DNA from: Rhodospirillaceae bacterium
GTDB taxonomy: Bacteria > Pseudomonadota > Alphaproteobacteria > Rhodospirillales > Rhodospirillaceae
DNA length: 64,000 nt
Direction of reading: 5' to 3'
NCBI GenBank assembly: GCA_947476695.1
Contig: CANJRD010000019.1
Location: 1-64,000, forward strand
The translations under genes and the position numbers were made by a program. Below the pieces are notes generated by a model, which was not told the DNA's origin, ran no database searches, and saw only the letters and a program-made list of their open reading frames with translations. Shown here piece by piece: positions 1 to 8,620 of the stretch. Every line of letters begins with the position of its first letter. Positions within the stretch are counted from its first letter, which is position 1.

Positions 1-148
1 AGGAACGACACCGCATCAAACAAAAAACCATCGAGCATCGTCGCTTGCTTCACCGCAAGCTCGCCGCCTAAGATCGACCAACCAGATGAGGCCAGCACTC
101 CGCTAAATCACGACCGCATCTGTCCCAAATGATCTGACGACGCACACC
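1..148 (+). mobile_element. Right end of an insertion sequence, with the last codons of its transposase
   Basis: A reading frame enters the window at position 3 and stops with TAA at 69-71; its last residues are basic and end in HRRLLHRKLAA, as a transposase C-terminus might. About 75 non-coding bases follow, containing 'tgtcccaaatgatctgacga' (121-140). The porin-like reading frame on the other strand loses family resemblance at about 148, where this segment starts. I infer that an IS inserted here. The left end lies outside the window, so neither the family nor the target duplication can be determined. Confidence 0.5.
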
Positions 149-1273
149 CTGGAAGTACCAGGCCCGATACGTGCCGGCCACTTCAGCGCTATAGACTTGA
201 GAGCTTTTCACCGGGTTCGCCAGCGTACCGAGCGCGCCCGTGTTGATGAAGTTGGACGGATCGATGCGCAGCTCCGGACGATCAGAGAACGTCAAGCTAC
301 GCGGCGTGCCAGGACCGGCGTTCGGCACCTGCAGCGTGGCGATGACGCCGCCGCCGATGTGCAGGCTCTTCGTGTCTTCCTGGATCACCTGATAAGAGGC
401 TCGCACCAGCCCGTTCCAGTTACGGAAGGTATTCTGGTGCTGATCCCCCGGCCGCGAGGCCGTGATGTAGGCCGCGACGAAATAGTGGCCGTCCCAGTTA
501 CGAGCTCCGGCGCCGAAGCGCGGATCGCCAGCACCGTAGCTGGAGGCCAGAGTGGTGGGCGTCGAGCGCTCGATGAACAGGATGTCGTTCGAGCTCATGG
601 CTTCTTCCATGACGCCGAACTGCGCCGAGTACCCAACATCGATCGAGGTGTTGCGGAATCCGGTGTAGCTGACCAGCGCAGTGTTGAGCAGCGTATCGTT
701 GTCGGTCGTGCCGCCGGCGTCGAGGATCAGCGCATAGGTGAAGTCATTCATCGCCTTGCCGGTGACGCCCAGGCGGGCCCGGCGCGCATCCACGCCGCTG
801 GTCAAGCGATTGTCGCCCACGCCCAGCGTCTGAGCGGCTTCCGGCTTTTGATTCAGATAGCCCCCAAAGTCCATGTGAACGCGGCCTGTGGGGGCGATTG
901 TCCATGCACCATCGCCGCTGGACATCTGGAAGCGATGATTTGCCGGCTCAACCACGCGGGGACCTGGCGGCGGCGGCAACAGGACCTGCTTGCCATCTTG
1001 GAACACAACGCGCGCGCCATTGCGCTGCGCTTCTTCGCGTGCTGCCGCTTCGGCTGCCATCTTCACGCGCAAGTCTTCGGCGCGTTCGGCTTTGATCTGA
1101 TCCAGCTGCTGTTGTTCGGCGGTATCCTTCGCCTGCAGGGCCTCGAGCTGTGCCTGCATCGCGCGCAGTTGATCCTGCAGCTGCTTGATTTGTGCGGCGG
1201 TGGAGTCCGCCGCAGACACCGGCACGCTCCCGAACGCAGTCGTCACCAGCAACGCCGCAGCAGCGGCGCGCAT
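68..1273 (-). pseudogene. Phosphate-selective porin (OprO/OprP type), 3' end lost
   Basis: Family: Porin_O_P, trimeric outer-membrane beta-barrels for anion uptake. The best start is the ATG at 1273, giving a signal peptide (residues 1-21, ending VPVSA), then a coiled coil rich in Gln, Leu and Glu (about 25-90), then barrel strands including ARRARLGVTGK and the typical LVSYTGF...VGYSAQFGVMEE stretch. Porin sequence ends after AGTYRAWYFQG. The last 26 or so residues up to the stop are encoded by the adjoining insertion-sequence end and are unrelated. The family usually has 450-520 residues, so roughly the last 80-120 residues, several strands and the terminal aromatic residue, are missing. An unfoldable barrel is expected, so this is probably a dead gene. 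The far part of the porin may lie beyond the IS, left of the window. Confidence 0.75.
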
Positions 1274-1419
1274 CGTTCTTTTGATCAATCTCACTCTCCC
1301 GACGTTAGAGCAGGCTGTTGACCCAACCTGACCGCCGGAGCGACGCCCCCGTGCGATGCCCATTCATAGATAGGGGCTTCGGCGTTTTTCGTGACATTAA
1401 GATGACGTTTTTATGAAGC

Positions 1420-1707
1420 TGGGATTGGTATGCGCGCATGGATTGGAAGCATCGCGGCAAGTACTACATCGACTTCACCAACCTTGCCTGGATCCCGCCG
1501 ACGGACACTGTCGATCTTCGCTTTGGCCTCAAGGATTCGAACAAGACGATCGAAGCCTTCGTGTCCAACCTGACGAACCAGCAAGAGTTCAGCAGCGGCG
1601 AAGTGGGTGCGGATGCGATGAGCTACAATCCCGCGAACGTGAGTCAAGTCCGCGTGATTCTGCCGCCGAAGCGCACCTTCGGCATTCGCGCGAACTACAG
1701 CTTCTAA
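1420..1707 (+). pseudogene. C-terminal remnant of a TonB-dependent receptor
   Basis: In one frame, starting with a Trp codon at 1420, the sequence encodes the last 95 residues of a TonB-dependent receptor, ending FGIRANYSF and a stop. It aligns end to end with residues 748-842 of the intact receptor at 2110-4638. Homology starts abruptly at about 1419. The first 90 or so bases differ at one position only, and after that many third positions differ. There is no signal peptide, plug or start for a functional product; the ATG at 1438 would give only beta strands. Upstream, TTTTCGTGACAT (1387-1397 region) also occurs before the intact gene (1937-1948), so the relic may be a tandem duplicate that lost its interior. 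Confidence 0.8.
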
Positions 1708-1940
1708 GCTGCCTCGTTTTTTTGTGCTGTTGTGGCTCAAGTCCGGGAACGGATTTGGGCCACAACGTTCTGTGAGACGCGCACCAGCCCAACCGCATGA
1801 ACGGACGACCATCCCTGGACGCGGAATACTCTCTCGCGCGATGCGCGTACGCGAAAATGAGATCACAGAAGCGCGAGAGGATTCGTCTCTAAAAGGACTT
1901 AAATCGCTGAGGTTGCTCACGAATCTGAGAGTCGATTTTC

Positions 1941-1968
1941 GTGACATATTACAGACTACCGCTAATAA
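1941..1968 (+). promoter_or_regulatory. Candidate promoter for the TonB receptor at 2110
   Basis: GTGACA (1941-1946) and TAATAA (1963-1968) are 16 bases apart in an AT-rich stretch, giving a plausible sigma-70-like pair with a leader of about 135 bases. The upstream hexamer is part of TTTTCGTGACAT, which recurs before the receptor relic near 1388. Confidence 0.35.
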
Positions 1969-2010
1969 GCGTAACAACTTCAATTATATCAATGGCTTAG
2001 AATCACACTA

Positions 2011-2022
2011 CACGATTTCGTG
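2011..2022. promoter_or_regulatory. Inverted repeat CACGA-N2-TCGTG upstream of TonB receptor
   Basis: Five-base arms CACGA and TCGTG are separated by two bases, 88 bases before the receptor ATG and about 45 bases after the candidate -10. The position would suit a repressor site. A similar repeat with a three-base spacer occurs at 41081-41093 before another receptor gene. Short, so chance is possible. Confidence 0.25.
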
Positions 2023-2109
2023 ATGACAGACGAAGGAAATTGAACACGTCACCCCCGGTTCATACAGTTTGGCCGCTTAACACAAGCGCCTGTCGGGGGG
2101 AGCACAGAC

Positions 2110-4638
2110 ATGACGAAGGGCTTTTTATACGCGACAGCATCAATGCTGTCGTTGGGGGCAACTCTTACGCTAACGCCGGCTTCGGCTCAGCAGCTCGAAG
2201 AAATCACGGTTACCGCGCGTAAGCAGGAAGAAAATTTGATGCAGGTGCCGCTGTCGATTACAGCGGTTACGGCTGAAAGCCTTGAGTCCGCGAACATCAA
2301 GGATCCGCAAGACCTCGCGGCCTTCACGCCGGGTCTGTTCATCTCCTACGGCATCAGCACGCGCGCCGGCGCGCGTAACCTGTTCTTCCGTGGCGATCCG
2401 ATCGACGCCGGCCTGACCTTCATCGACGGCGCGCCGTACGGCGGCAACGCCAACCCGGACATCAACGCGATGGAACGCATCGAAGTGCTGGTCGGTCCGC
2501 AGGCCGCCTACTTTGGCCGCTCGACCTTCACGGGCGCGATCAACTACGTGACCAAGGATCCGGCGGATACCTTCAAAGGCCGTATCGACGCCGAAGTGGC
2601 ATCCTACAACTCGAACTCCGCGACGCTCGTCCTCGAAGGTCCGATCGTAAAGGACCGGCTTGGCATCCGTATGACGGCCAGCCACGACTATCGTGGTCCG
2701 CATTGGACCAACATGGACGATACCAACGACAAGTGGGGCTGGGCGAAGAAGGACTCCGTCTCGGCAGTCATCGTCGCGAACCTGAACGACAACCTCAAAG
2801 CCCGCGCGTTCTTCGAGTACTCACTCGATAAGTTCGGCTATACGCCGACGGTGGCCTTGTCGGGCTACGGCAGCAATCCTGCCGTCCCGAACGAGCCTTA
2901 CCACCAGTACCAGTCGCGTCAGCTGTACTGTAACCAGGGCGGCACCTACGGCTCCTGGTGGTGCGGCGCTCTGCCGAGCGCCAAGACGCTTCCGTCGATG
3001 GATGCGCCGGGCAAGAACCACATCATCTCGGCGGACAACGCCTTCACGCCGCTGGTGCAGAAGGTTCTGTTCGACAACTTCTACAACCTCGAACCGACGC
3101 TGTTCGATCCGCATTGGCTCGATGTCTGCTGCTCGAAGGCGCAGGTGCTCTCCGAACACCTGGTGGTGAACTATACGTCGCAATCAGGCTGGGCGTTCAA
3201 CTCCAGCACGGCGTTGCATCAGTCGAAGTCCGCGGGCGTCGCGCGTCCGCTGTACCGCAACGATATCGGCGTGCCCAATCCCTACGCCCAATCGGGCATC
3301 TATCACATGGGTGGCGTGGGCGCGAACGGCCAGGTACTGACGGCCGCTTCGAACCTGCCGAGCGTGGCGAACCCGAACTTCCAGGGCTCGCCGTGGTTCG
3401 GCTTCCATCTTATGAACGAGAACGAAATCTGGGACGCCAGCCAAGAACTTCGCGTGACTTCTCCGCAGGATCAGCGTCTGCGTGGTACGGCCGGTTTCAA
3501 CTTCTTCAACCGCATCTCGCCGGGTAACGACAACTATGGCATCCAGCCCGGCGTCGCCGCCGGCATGGGTGTCGCAGGCAACCTGTCGCGCAGCGTAACG
3601 TCGACGCCTGCGATCTTTGGCGGCCTGTACTACGACCTGACGCCGGAGTTCACGATCAGCGCCGAAGGGCGTTATCAGTGGGATGGCATCTCATCGAAGA
3701 CGAATTTCGTCGCCGGTGGCGTGCCGCAGGATCGTCTGCACGACACGTTCAAGAGCTTCTCGCCGCGTATCTCGCTCGACTACCAGTTCACGCCGGATCA
3801 CATGGCCTATGCCCTGTGGTCGGTGGGCTACAGCCCGGGCGGCTTCAACTCCTCGATCGTCGGTCAGTCCGCCGCGATCTCGGCGCAGTTGGCCTCACTG
3901 GGCAGCCAGTTGACCTTCCAGCAGGAAAAGCTGATCAACTGGGAAGCCGGCTTGAAGTCGACGTGGTTCGACGGCCGCGTCCGCACCACCATCGATGGCT
4001 ACTTCGACAAGTGGCAGAACGGTCAGGTGGCTAACAGCCTGTCCGTCGTGGCGCCGAACGGCGCAACGCAGATGGTCAGCGTGACGCAGAACGTCGGCCT
4101 GACAAACCTGTACGGCATCGAATTCACGATGGCCGCCGCCGTCACCGAGAACCTGACGATCACGGCCAACTACAATCTCGTGAAGTCGGAGATCAAGCAG
4201 TACGTCTACTTCCCGAACGGCGTCCGCATCACCTCGGCTTGCGCCGTCGCCAACGGCTCGACCTGCACCACCGGAAATTCGTTCCCGCTCAATCCGGTGG
4301 GCTCGACCTTCGCCATCACGCCGACCTACACCGCTCACCTCACCGGTGACTGGGATTGGTATGCGCGTATGGATTGGAAGCATCGCGGCAAGTACTACAT
4401 CGACTTCACCAACCTTGCCTGGATCCCGCCGACGGACACCGTCGACCTGCGTCTCGGCGTGAAGGATGCGACGAAGACGCTGGAAATCTTCGCCACGAAC
4501 TTGACGAACCAGCAGGAGTTCCAGAGCGGCGAAGTCGGCTTCGACGCCATGAGCTACAACCCCGCGAACGTGCTACAAGTCCGCGTGGTCCTGCCGCAGA
4601 AGCGCATGTTCGGCATCCGCGCGAACTACAGCTTCTAA
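2110..4638 (+). CDS. TonB-dependent outer-membrane receptor (842 aa)
   Basis: Outer-membrane gated transporter, driven by TonB-ExbBD, that imports a substrate too large or scarce for porins. Signal peptide 1-26 (ends PASA); TonB-box-like LEEITVTARK follows at about 29-38; plug domain to about 155, with the unusual motif AYFGRSTFTGAINYVTK; then a 22-strand barrel ending in FGIRANYSF, terminal Phe as needed for barrel assembly. Two cysteines (about 274 and 286) flank a Gly/aromatic-rich loop that recurs in the other receptors here; a further CC pair occurs in VCCSKAQ. Unlike three paralogues, the last surface loop has no vicinal cysteines. No carboxypeptidase-like or FecA signalling domain precedes the plug. 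The start is fixed by a strong G-rich ribosome-binding site and the signal peptide. The substrate is unknown; the subfamily lies close to those annotated for complex organic substrates rather than classic siderophore receptors (inference). Confidence 0.93.
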   Translation: MTKGFLYATASMLSLGATLTLTPASAQQLEEITVTARKQEENLMQVPLSITAVTAESLESANIKDPQDLAAFTPGLFISYGISTRAGARNLFFRGDPIDAGLTFIDGAPYGGNANPDINAMERIEVLVGPQAAYFGRSTFTGAINYVTKDPADTFKGRIDAEVASYNSNSATLVLEGPIVKDRLGIRMTASHDYRGPHWTNMDDTNDKWGWAKKDSVSAVIVANLNDNLKARAFFEYSLDKFGYTPTVALSGYGSNPAVPNEPYHQYQSRQLYCNQGGTYGSWWCGALPSAKTLPSMDAPGKNHIISADNAFTPLVQKVLFDNFYNLEPTLFDPHWLDVCCSKAQVLSEHLVVNYTSQSGWAFNSSTALHQSKSAGVARPLYRNDIGVPNPYAQSGIYHMGGVGANGQVLTAASNLPSVANPNFQGSPWFGFHLMNENEIWDASQELRVTSPQDQRLRGTAGFNFFNRISPGNDNYGIQPGVAAGMGVAGNLSRSVTSTPAIFGGLYYDLTPEFTISAEGRYQWDGISSKTNFVAGGVPQDRLHDTFKSFSPRISLDYQFTPDHMAYALWSVGYSPGGFNSSIVGQSAAISAQLASLGSQLTFQQEKLINWEAGLKSTWFDGRVRTTIDGYFDKWQNGQVANSLSVVAPNGATQMVSVTQNVGLTNLYGIEFTMAAAVTENLTITANYNLVKSEIKQYVYFPNGVRITSACAVANGSTCTTGNSFPLNPVGSTFAITPTYTAHLTGDWDWYARMDWKHRGKYYIDFTNLAWIPPTDTVDLRLGVKDATKTLEIFATNLTNQQEFQSGEVGFDAMSYNPANVLQVRVVLPQKRMFGIRANYSF

Positions 4639-4661
4639 GCGCACAGAACGTCTAAGGATTT

Positions 4662-4698
4662 AGCCCGGGCCCCGAAAGGGATCCGGGCTTTTTCTTTT
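4662..4698 (+). terminator. Rho-independent terminator after TonB receptor
   Basis: AGCCCGG (4662-4668) pairs with CCGGGCT (4683-4689) around a GAAAG-containing loop, followed by TTTTTCTTTT. It ends the receptor transcript. Confidence 0.85.
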
Positions 4699-4792
4699 GA
4701 CCCCCTACCCTTCCAAAAATGAGCAGACCTCAGATCGCAGGTTTCCAAAGGCCCATTTCAGGCTAGCCTTGATCGATCACAGGGGGCAGAAA

Positions 4793-5728
4793 ATGGTGGC
4801 ACGCATTTCCAGGCGCGGACTGGCGGCGAGTGCCGCTATCCTTGCGTCCAGCACCGCAACCAATGTTAGGGCGCAGACGGTGACGTACAAACCCAATCCG
4901 CCGGCCGTCAAACTCACATTGCCGAAGATGAACCGCGGCTATGTGGAAGGCCCCTTCGGCCAGGTGCACTATTTCGACGGCGGCAAAGGCCAGCCTTTGG
5001 TGATGATCCACCAGGCGCCGATGAGTTCACGCCAATTCGAGAATGTGTGGGGGCCACTGATGTCGCGCGGCATCCGCCCCATCGCCATCGACTGCCCCGG
5101 CTTCGGTATGTCGGACGCGACGACGTTCGTGCCTAAGGTAGAAGACTGGGCAAGAGCGGTGCCGCCGGTCCTCGATCATCTCGGCATCAAAGTCGCCGAT
5201 GTGGTCGGTCATCACACCGGCGGAATGGTCGCCACCGAATTCGAGCAGCAATTCCCCAATCGCGTCCGTAAACTTGTGCTGGCGGGACCGTTGCCGATGA
5301 CAGAGGCGGAACGGCAGAAGTTCCTCGACAACGCGCAGAAGAACGAAATCGATTTCGTCTATCAACCCGACGGCAGCCATCTCGTCGCGTCCTTCGCGAC
5401 GCGCCACCGGATGTACAGCGCGAGCGGCACCGCGCCGGACCCCAAGCTGATCACGCGCTACACCGTCGAGAAGTTCATGGGCTACGCGCCCTTCTGGTAC
5501 GGCCATCATGCGGCGTTCCTGTACGACCACAACCGCACGCTTCCCTTGATCAAGCATCCGACATTGATCATGACCAATACCGGCGATCAGATTTACGAGA
5601 ACGCCAAGCAGACGCGCAAAATGCGTCCCGACTTCGCCTACGTCGAACTGCAAGGTGGCGGTGTCGACATCGTCGACCAGCAGCCCGAGGCCTGGGCCGA
5701 CGCTGTCGCGAAGTTCTTGAAGGCTTAA
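4793..5728 (+). CDS. Tat-exported alpha/beta-hydrolase-fold protein lacking the usual catalytic Ser and His
   Basis: The start at 4793 (M-V-A-R-I) follows GGGGGCAG and gives a twin-arginine signal (SRRGLAAS, cleavage after NVRA); total 311 aa. The fold is clear: FGQVHYFDGG, LVMIHQAP (oxyanion strand), PIAIDCPGFGMSD, then the nucleophile elbow. That elbow reads GHHTG (139-143), so the nucleophile position is His141 instead of Ser/Asp/Cys. The acid Asp is present (TGDQIY, Asp265), but the site of the catalytic His reads GGGVDIVDQQPEAW with Val at about 291. Family: MhpC/haloperoxidase-like. I infer either a binding or non-hydrolytic role, or an unconventional mechanism. Its last bases overlap the convergent M24 peptidase gene by four. 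A terminator separates it from the receptor upstream. Confidence 0.85.
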   Translation: MVARISRRGLAASAAILASSTATNVRAQTVTYKPNPPAVKLTLPKMNRGYVEGPFGQVHYFDGGKGQPLVMIHQAPMSSRQFENVWGPLMSRGIRPIAIDCPGFGMSDATTFVPKVEDWARAVPPVLDHLGIKVADVVGHHTGGMVATEFEQQFPNRVRKLVLAGPLPMTEAERQKFLDNAQKNEIDFVYQPDGSHLVASFATRHRMYSASGTAPDPKLITRYTVEKFMGYAPFWYGHHAAFLYDHNRTLPLIKHPTLIMTNTGDQIYENAKQTRKMRPDFAYVELQGGGVDIVDQQPEAWADAVAKFLKA

Positions 5729-7116
5729 AGCACGATCAGCGGATCGCTCAAGGTCGCGAGCGGCTCGACGCCGGTCTTTGTGACCCGGATCAGATCCTCG
5801 AAGTGGATCGTGCCCCAGCCGATCTCGACGGTCGGCAGATCGACCGTGAGGGTCATGCCTTCCTCGAAGGTGAGATCGGCGCCGACCATGAATGGCAGGC
5901 CGTCGCGATAGGGCTGATCGGTGTGCTGCAGGCCCACCGAATGCGGCCCGACGCCAAAGGACATTTTTGTGCCGCCCCGATAGGACTTATTCATCGCATC
6001 GCCCGCGATCTTGCGCAGGTCGGAATACTTCAAGCCCGGTTTGATCGCACCGAAGGCCGCATCGCGGCCGACTTTCAGAATACGGGCGCGCTCCACAAGT
6101 TCTTTCGACGGCTCGCCGACACAGAACGTGCGTCCGAAGTCGCCGTGGTAGTAGTTGTACTGACACACGCCATCGACCATGTAGACACGCCCTTCTTGCG
6201 CGGCGCCATCGACAAAGCCGCCGGTCGTTCCGGCCGCGATCCACATCGGTTTGGCGCCGCGTTTGGCGGCTTCCAGCGCGAACGTCGCATCAACCTCGGC
6301 CTTGGTCGTGCCCTTCTTCACGGTCTTGAGCATCGCCAGAACGGCGTCCTGATTGACGCGCGCGATATGGCGCATGTGTCCGATCTCGACATCTGATTTG
6401 ATCAGCCGGATTTTGCGGAAGGTGTTGTCGCCGGGCACGCAGGCCGTCGGGCGCTCCAAGGTCTTGAGGATATCGGCGATGCGCATGTCATCGACGGCGA
6501 CTTTACCCTTGGTAAGGCCCAGTTCATCCAGCGCGCGGACCAGCGCCCATTCCGGCGTAGCGGCACGCCGGGGGGCTACCTTCTTCGCAAGCTCTTGCCA
6601 TTTTTGCTCACGGAGCGTGAGCTTTTCGGGGTGCTCAACGATCTGAAGGTTTCCGGCGGCAGGTTCTTTGCCCCAGTTCCCGTCCTTTGCGTAGTCGTCG
6701 ACGTTCATCACCGACGTATAAGGAACGACCTCCGGATATTCACGATCACCTGCTGCAATGAATTCAAGATCGGACGACGCCACAACCATCAGGATCGGCT
6801 TGTTCGGATCGCGCGACATCACCGCGAAGCTAGGTATCGCGCGCAGTTTCTGCAGTTCGTAGCCGATGTAATTGCCGAGATAGAAAACGTTCACCGGGTT
6901 GAGCGCGACGATGCCGTCCAGTCCTTCCCGCGCCATGATCTCGTAGGCGCGCGGCTTGTTGACCAGCATACGGACATCAAACCCCTGCGGCGGAACCGCA
7001 CCCGGCGTGATCATGCCCCAGTTCGCCTCGGCCGGGCTGATCGCCCCATCGAGCGCTCCCATGCCTGCGGCAAGCGGCCCCAGGGCCAAAGAATGCAACA
7101 AACTGCGCCGTTCCAT
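5725..7116 (-). CDS. Exported M24-family metallopeptidase (Xaa-Pro peptidase-like)
   Basis: 463 aa from the ATG at 7116. The N-terminus is a twin-arginine signal (ERRSLLHS, hydrophobic stretch, SPAEA). An N-terminal creatinase-like domain (about 35-215) precedes a pita-bread M24 domain. All five metal ligands of the family can be found: two Asp 11 residues apart (VDGVCQ...HGDFGRTF), His in GPHSVGLQH, Glu in TFEEGMTLTVD and Glu in HFEDLIRVT. It should therefore bind two metals and cleave, probably, an X-Pro-like amide. M24 enzymes of this type are normally cytosolic; export to the periplasm is the unusual point. A larger frame extends upstream to 7302 but has no ribosome-binding site or family resemblance. 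The promoter region has an inverted repeat TCCTG-N8-CAGGA (7202-7219). It is transcribed towards the hydrolase gene at 4793, tail to tail. Confidence 0.88.
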   Translation of the reverse strand: MERRSLLHSLALGPLAAGMGALDGAISPAEANWGMITPGAVPPQGFDVRMLVNKPRAYEIMAREGLDGIVALNPVNVFYLGNYIGYELQKLRAIPSFAVMSRDPNKPILMVVASSDLEFIAAGDREYPEVVPYTSVMNVDDYAKDGNWGKEPAAGNLQIVEHPEKLTLREQKWQELAKKVAPRRAATPEWALVRALDELGLTKGKVAVDDMRIADILKTLERPTACVPGDNTFRKIRLIKSDVEIGHMRHIARVNQDAVLAMLKTVKKGTTKAEVDATFALEAAKRGAKPMWIAAGTTGGFVDGAAQEGRVYMVDGVCQYNYYHGDFGRTFCVGEPSKELVERARILKVGRDAAFGAIKPGLKYSDLRKIAGDAMNKSYRGGTKMSFGVGPHSVGLQHTDQPYRDGLPFMVGADLTFEEGMTLTVDLPTVEIGWGTIHFEDLIRVTKTGVEPLATLSDPLIVL

Positions 7117-7288
7117 GTGGATCGCCTCACGCCCGCTTCCGAGATTTCGGGTAGATTTTCCGCTCTTCTTGGGACCGAGGCGAGCGGCTTTTAGGGCGAT
7201 ATCCTGCGAAATATCAGGACGATCCGACCCAAAGGCCGGCTGAAGCGTTCCACACAGAACGGAGTCCGATCTTCCCGACACGGCAGCT

Positions 7289-7519
7289 ATGGAACGGTAC
7301 AAAAATATCGCCGGCGACTCTCCAGTCGTCGCCTATGCGATGAGACGCGATGGCCTCGAAGTGCAGTTCGAGGACGCCATCTACACGTAAGATGCCCATA
7401 CGCCCGACCAGCAGCACGTGGACCGCATGATTATCCTCGCGCAGGCAGGCCGCGGTTTAAGCACCTACATCAGTCGTCACGTAAAGACCCGCTACGCCAG
7501 GAAGCGGCGTGTGAGTTAA
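7289..7519 (+). pseudogene. KTSC-domain protein with in-frame nonsense codon
   Basis: From the ATG at 7289 the frame reads MERYKNIAGDSPVVAYAMRR and continues as a KTSC domain (small, widespread domain of unknown function, named after a lysyl-tRNA synthetase-like context). A TAA at 7388-7390 stops it after 33 codons. In the same frame after the stop comes DAHTPDQQHVDRMIILAQAG and then RGLSTYISRHVKTRYA, the second half of the same domain, ending at a TAA at 7517-7519. One base change (TAC or TAT to TAA) explains the break, so decay is recent, or the sequence base is wrong. There is no other frameshift. Confidence 0.8.
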
Positions 7520-7668
7520 GCCGACGTCGTGCTGCACTAGCGTCCCGCATGTGCACACTAAACTCCCGGGCATTTGAGACATCTTCGTTCGCGCAGCCTC
7601 TAGACGTCGCATGCGTCAGTCTCAATACTGCTGCACTGGCCTTTCGCCACCGAAAAGGGGATCACCCA

Positions 7669-8556
7669 ATGTCACGCATGACGCTTCTGGCTGCTGCGCT
7701 GTTGCTTAGCACCTCGGCCTTCGCGGCCGAGTCCGAAAAAGATTACGTCGTTCGCTCAAGCACGGTGCAGCCGAGGACCGTCGCGGAGTGGGAAGCTGGT
7801 GGCAAAGCGAACCTCGCCGCCGATGCGGAAGCCGCGAAAGCGCCGACCGAAGCGTCGCGCTACTCCGAGCACGCTTACAACTTCGAGACCGGTTCCATCC
7901 GCATTCTCGACTTCAAGCGCGGCGCAGCGGTGTTTCATAAGATCGGCAGCGAAACAGCGCTGCGTGTGATGAAAGGGTCCGTCGATATTGAAATGGACGG
8001 CAAAAAAACTGCGCTCAAGGAAGGCGACATCGTTCAGTCCCCCAAAGGCGCGATCCGCGCCGCTGCTTCGCCGGAAGCCGTCTCCATCTTGCTGTGGAAT
8101 ACGACGAGCCGCGTCAAGACGCCGAAAACACAAGTCATCAAGGCCGAGCAAACAAAGCCCGTTACCACCATGGACTATGAAGCTGACGGTAAGATCGTGC
8201 ACGCCGCGAAGCCCGAAGAGCTGGCCAAAGCGCCGAAGGATGCGATGACCACCACAGTCAAACGCTATGAACTCGACGGCAATTCGGTGCGTGTCGTGCA
8301 CTCTGAAAACAAGGGCGTCAGCGGCACAACGAGCGGCAAGATCGACGGCCTCGCCTACGTCACGCAAGGTCGTGCAACTCTTGTCGAAAACGGCAAGGAG
8401 TATATCGTCAGCGCGGGGGACGCCTTCCGGCAAGCCGGCGGTGCGACCCATAACTGGAAGCGCACCGGAACATTCGAGTTCGTGTCCACCAGCAGCGTGC
8501 CAAAGGATGGCAAGGAACGCGAAATCCCGGCGGGCGTCCGCGAGGACGCGCGCTAG
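7669..8556 (+). CDS. Secreted two-cupin protein
   Basis: 295 aa. The start at 7669 has AAAGGGGA eight bases upstream and yields a Sec signal (MSRMTLLAAALLLSTSAFAA). Two cupin-like beta barrels follow: the first around residues 70-130 (LRVMKGSVDIEMDGKKTALKEGDIVQSPKG), the second around 205-285 (TQGRATLVENGKEYIVSAGDAFRQAGGATHNW). Few His/Glu metal ligands are visible, with one His in the second barrel (ATHNW), so enzymatic activity is uncertain; ligand binding in the periplasm is as likely. It is a paralogue of the exported cupin protein at 11457-12338, same length and same domain order, about 4 kb away. A terminator follows at once, so it is probably a single-gene unit. Confidence 0.78.
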   Translation: MSRMTLLAAALLLSTSAFAAESEKDYVVRSSTVQPRTVAEWEAGGKANLAADAEAAKAPTEASRYSEHAYNFETGSIRILDFKRGAAVFHKIGSETALRVMKGSVDIEMDGKKTALKEGDIVQSPKGAIRAAASPEAVSILLWNTTSRVKTPKTQVIKAEQTKPVTTMDYEADGKIVHAAKPEELAKAPKDAMTTTVKRYELDGNSVRVVHSENKGVSGTTSGKIDGLAYVTQGRATLVENGKEYIVSAGDAFRQAGGATHNWKRTGTFEFVSTSSVPKDGKEREIPAGVREDAR

Positions 8557-8580
8557 TCTTCACGACGGCCTGTAAAGCCA

Positions 8581-8610
8581 AACCGCGCGGCCCAAGGTCG
8601 CGCGGTTTTT
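8581..8610 (+). terminator. Rho-independent terminator after two-cupin gene
   Basis: AACCGCGCG (8581-8589) pairs with CGCGCGGTT (8599-8607), followed by a T run. It lies between convergent genes; the minus strand also has T residues beyond the stem, so it may work in both directions. Confidence 0.85.
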
Positions 8611-8620
8611 ATTTCGAATA

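Larger units (their letters stand above)
1708..2109. other. Intergenic leader of the first TonB receptor
   Basis: I see no gene here. The part from about 1900 to 2040 is clearly richer in A and T than its surroundings and holds the promoter-like and palindromic elements listed separately. A G-rich ribosome-binding site (tgtcggggggagcac, about 2092-2106) precedes the receptor ATG. Short frames starting at 1724 and 2040 have no family resemblance and were rejected. Confidence 0.6.

Noticed and set aside
197-1321. Plus-strand frame of 374 codons opposite the porin relic
   Set aside because: Antisense of the porin; no start signal and arginine/histidine-rich.
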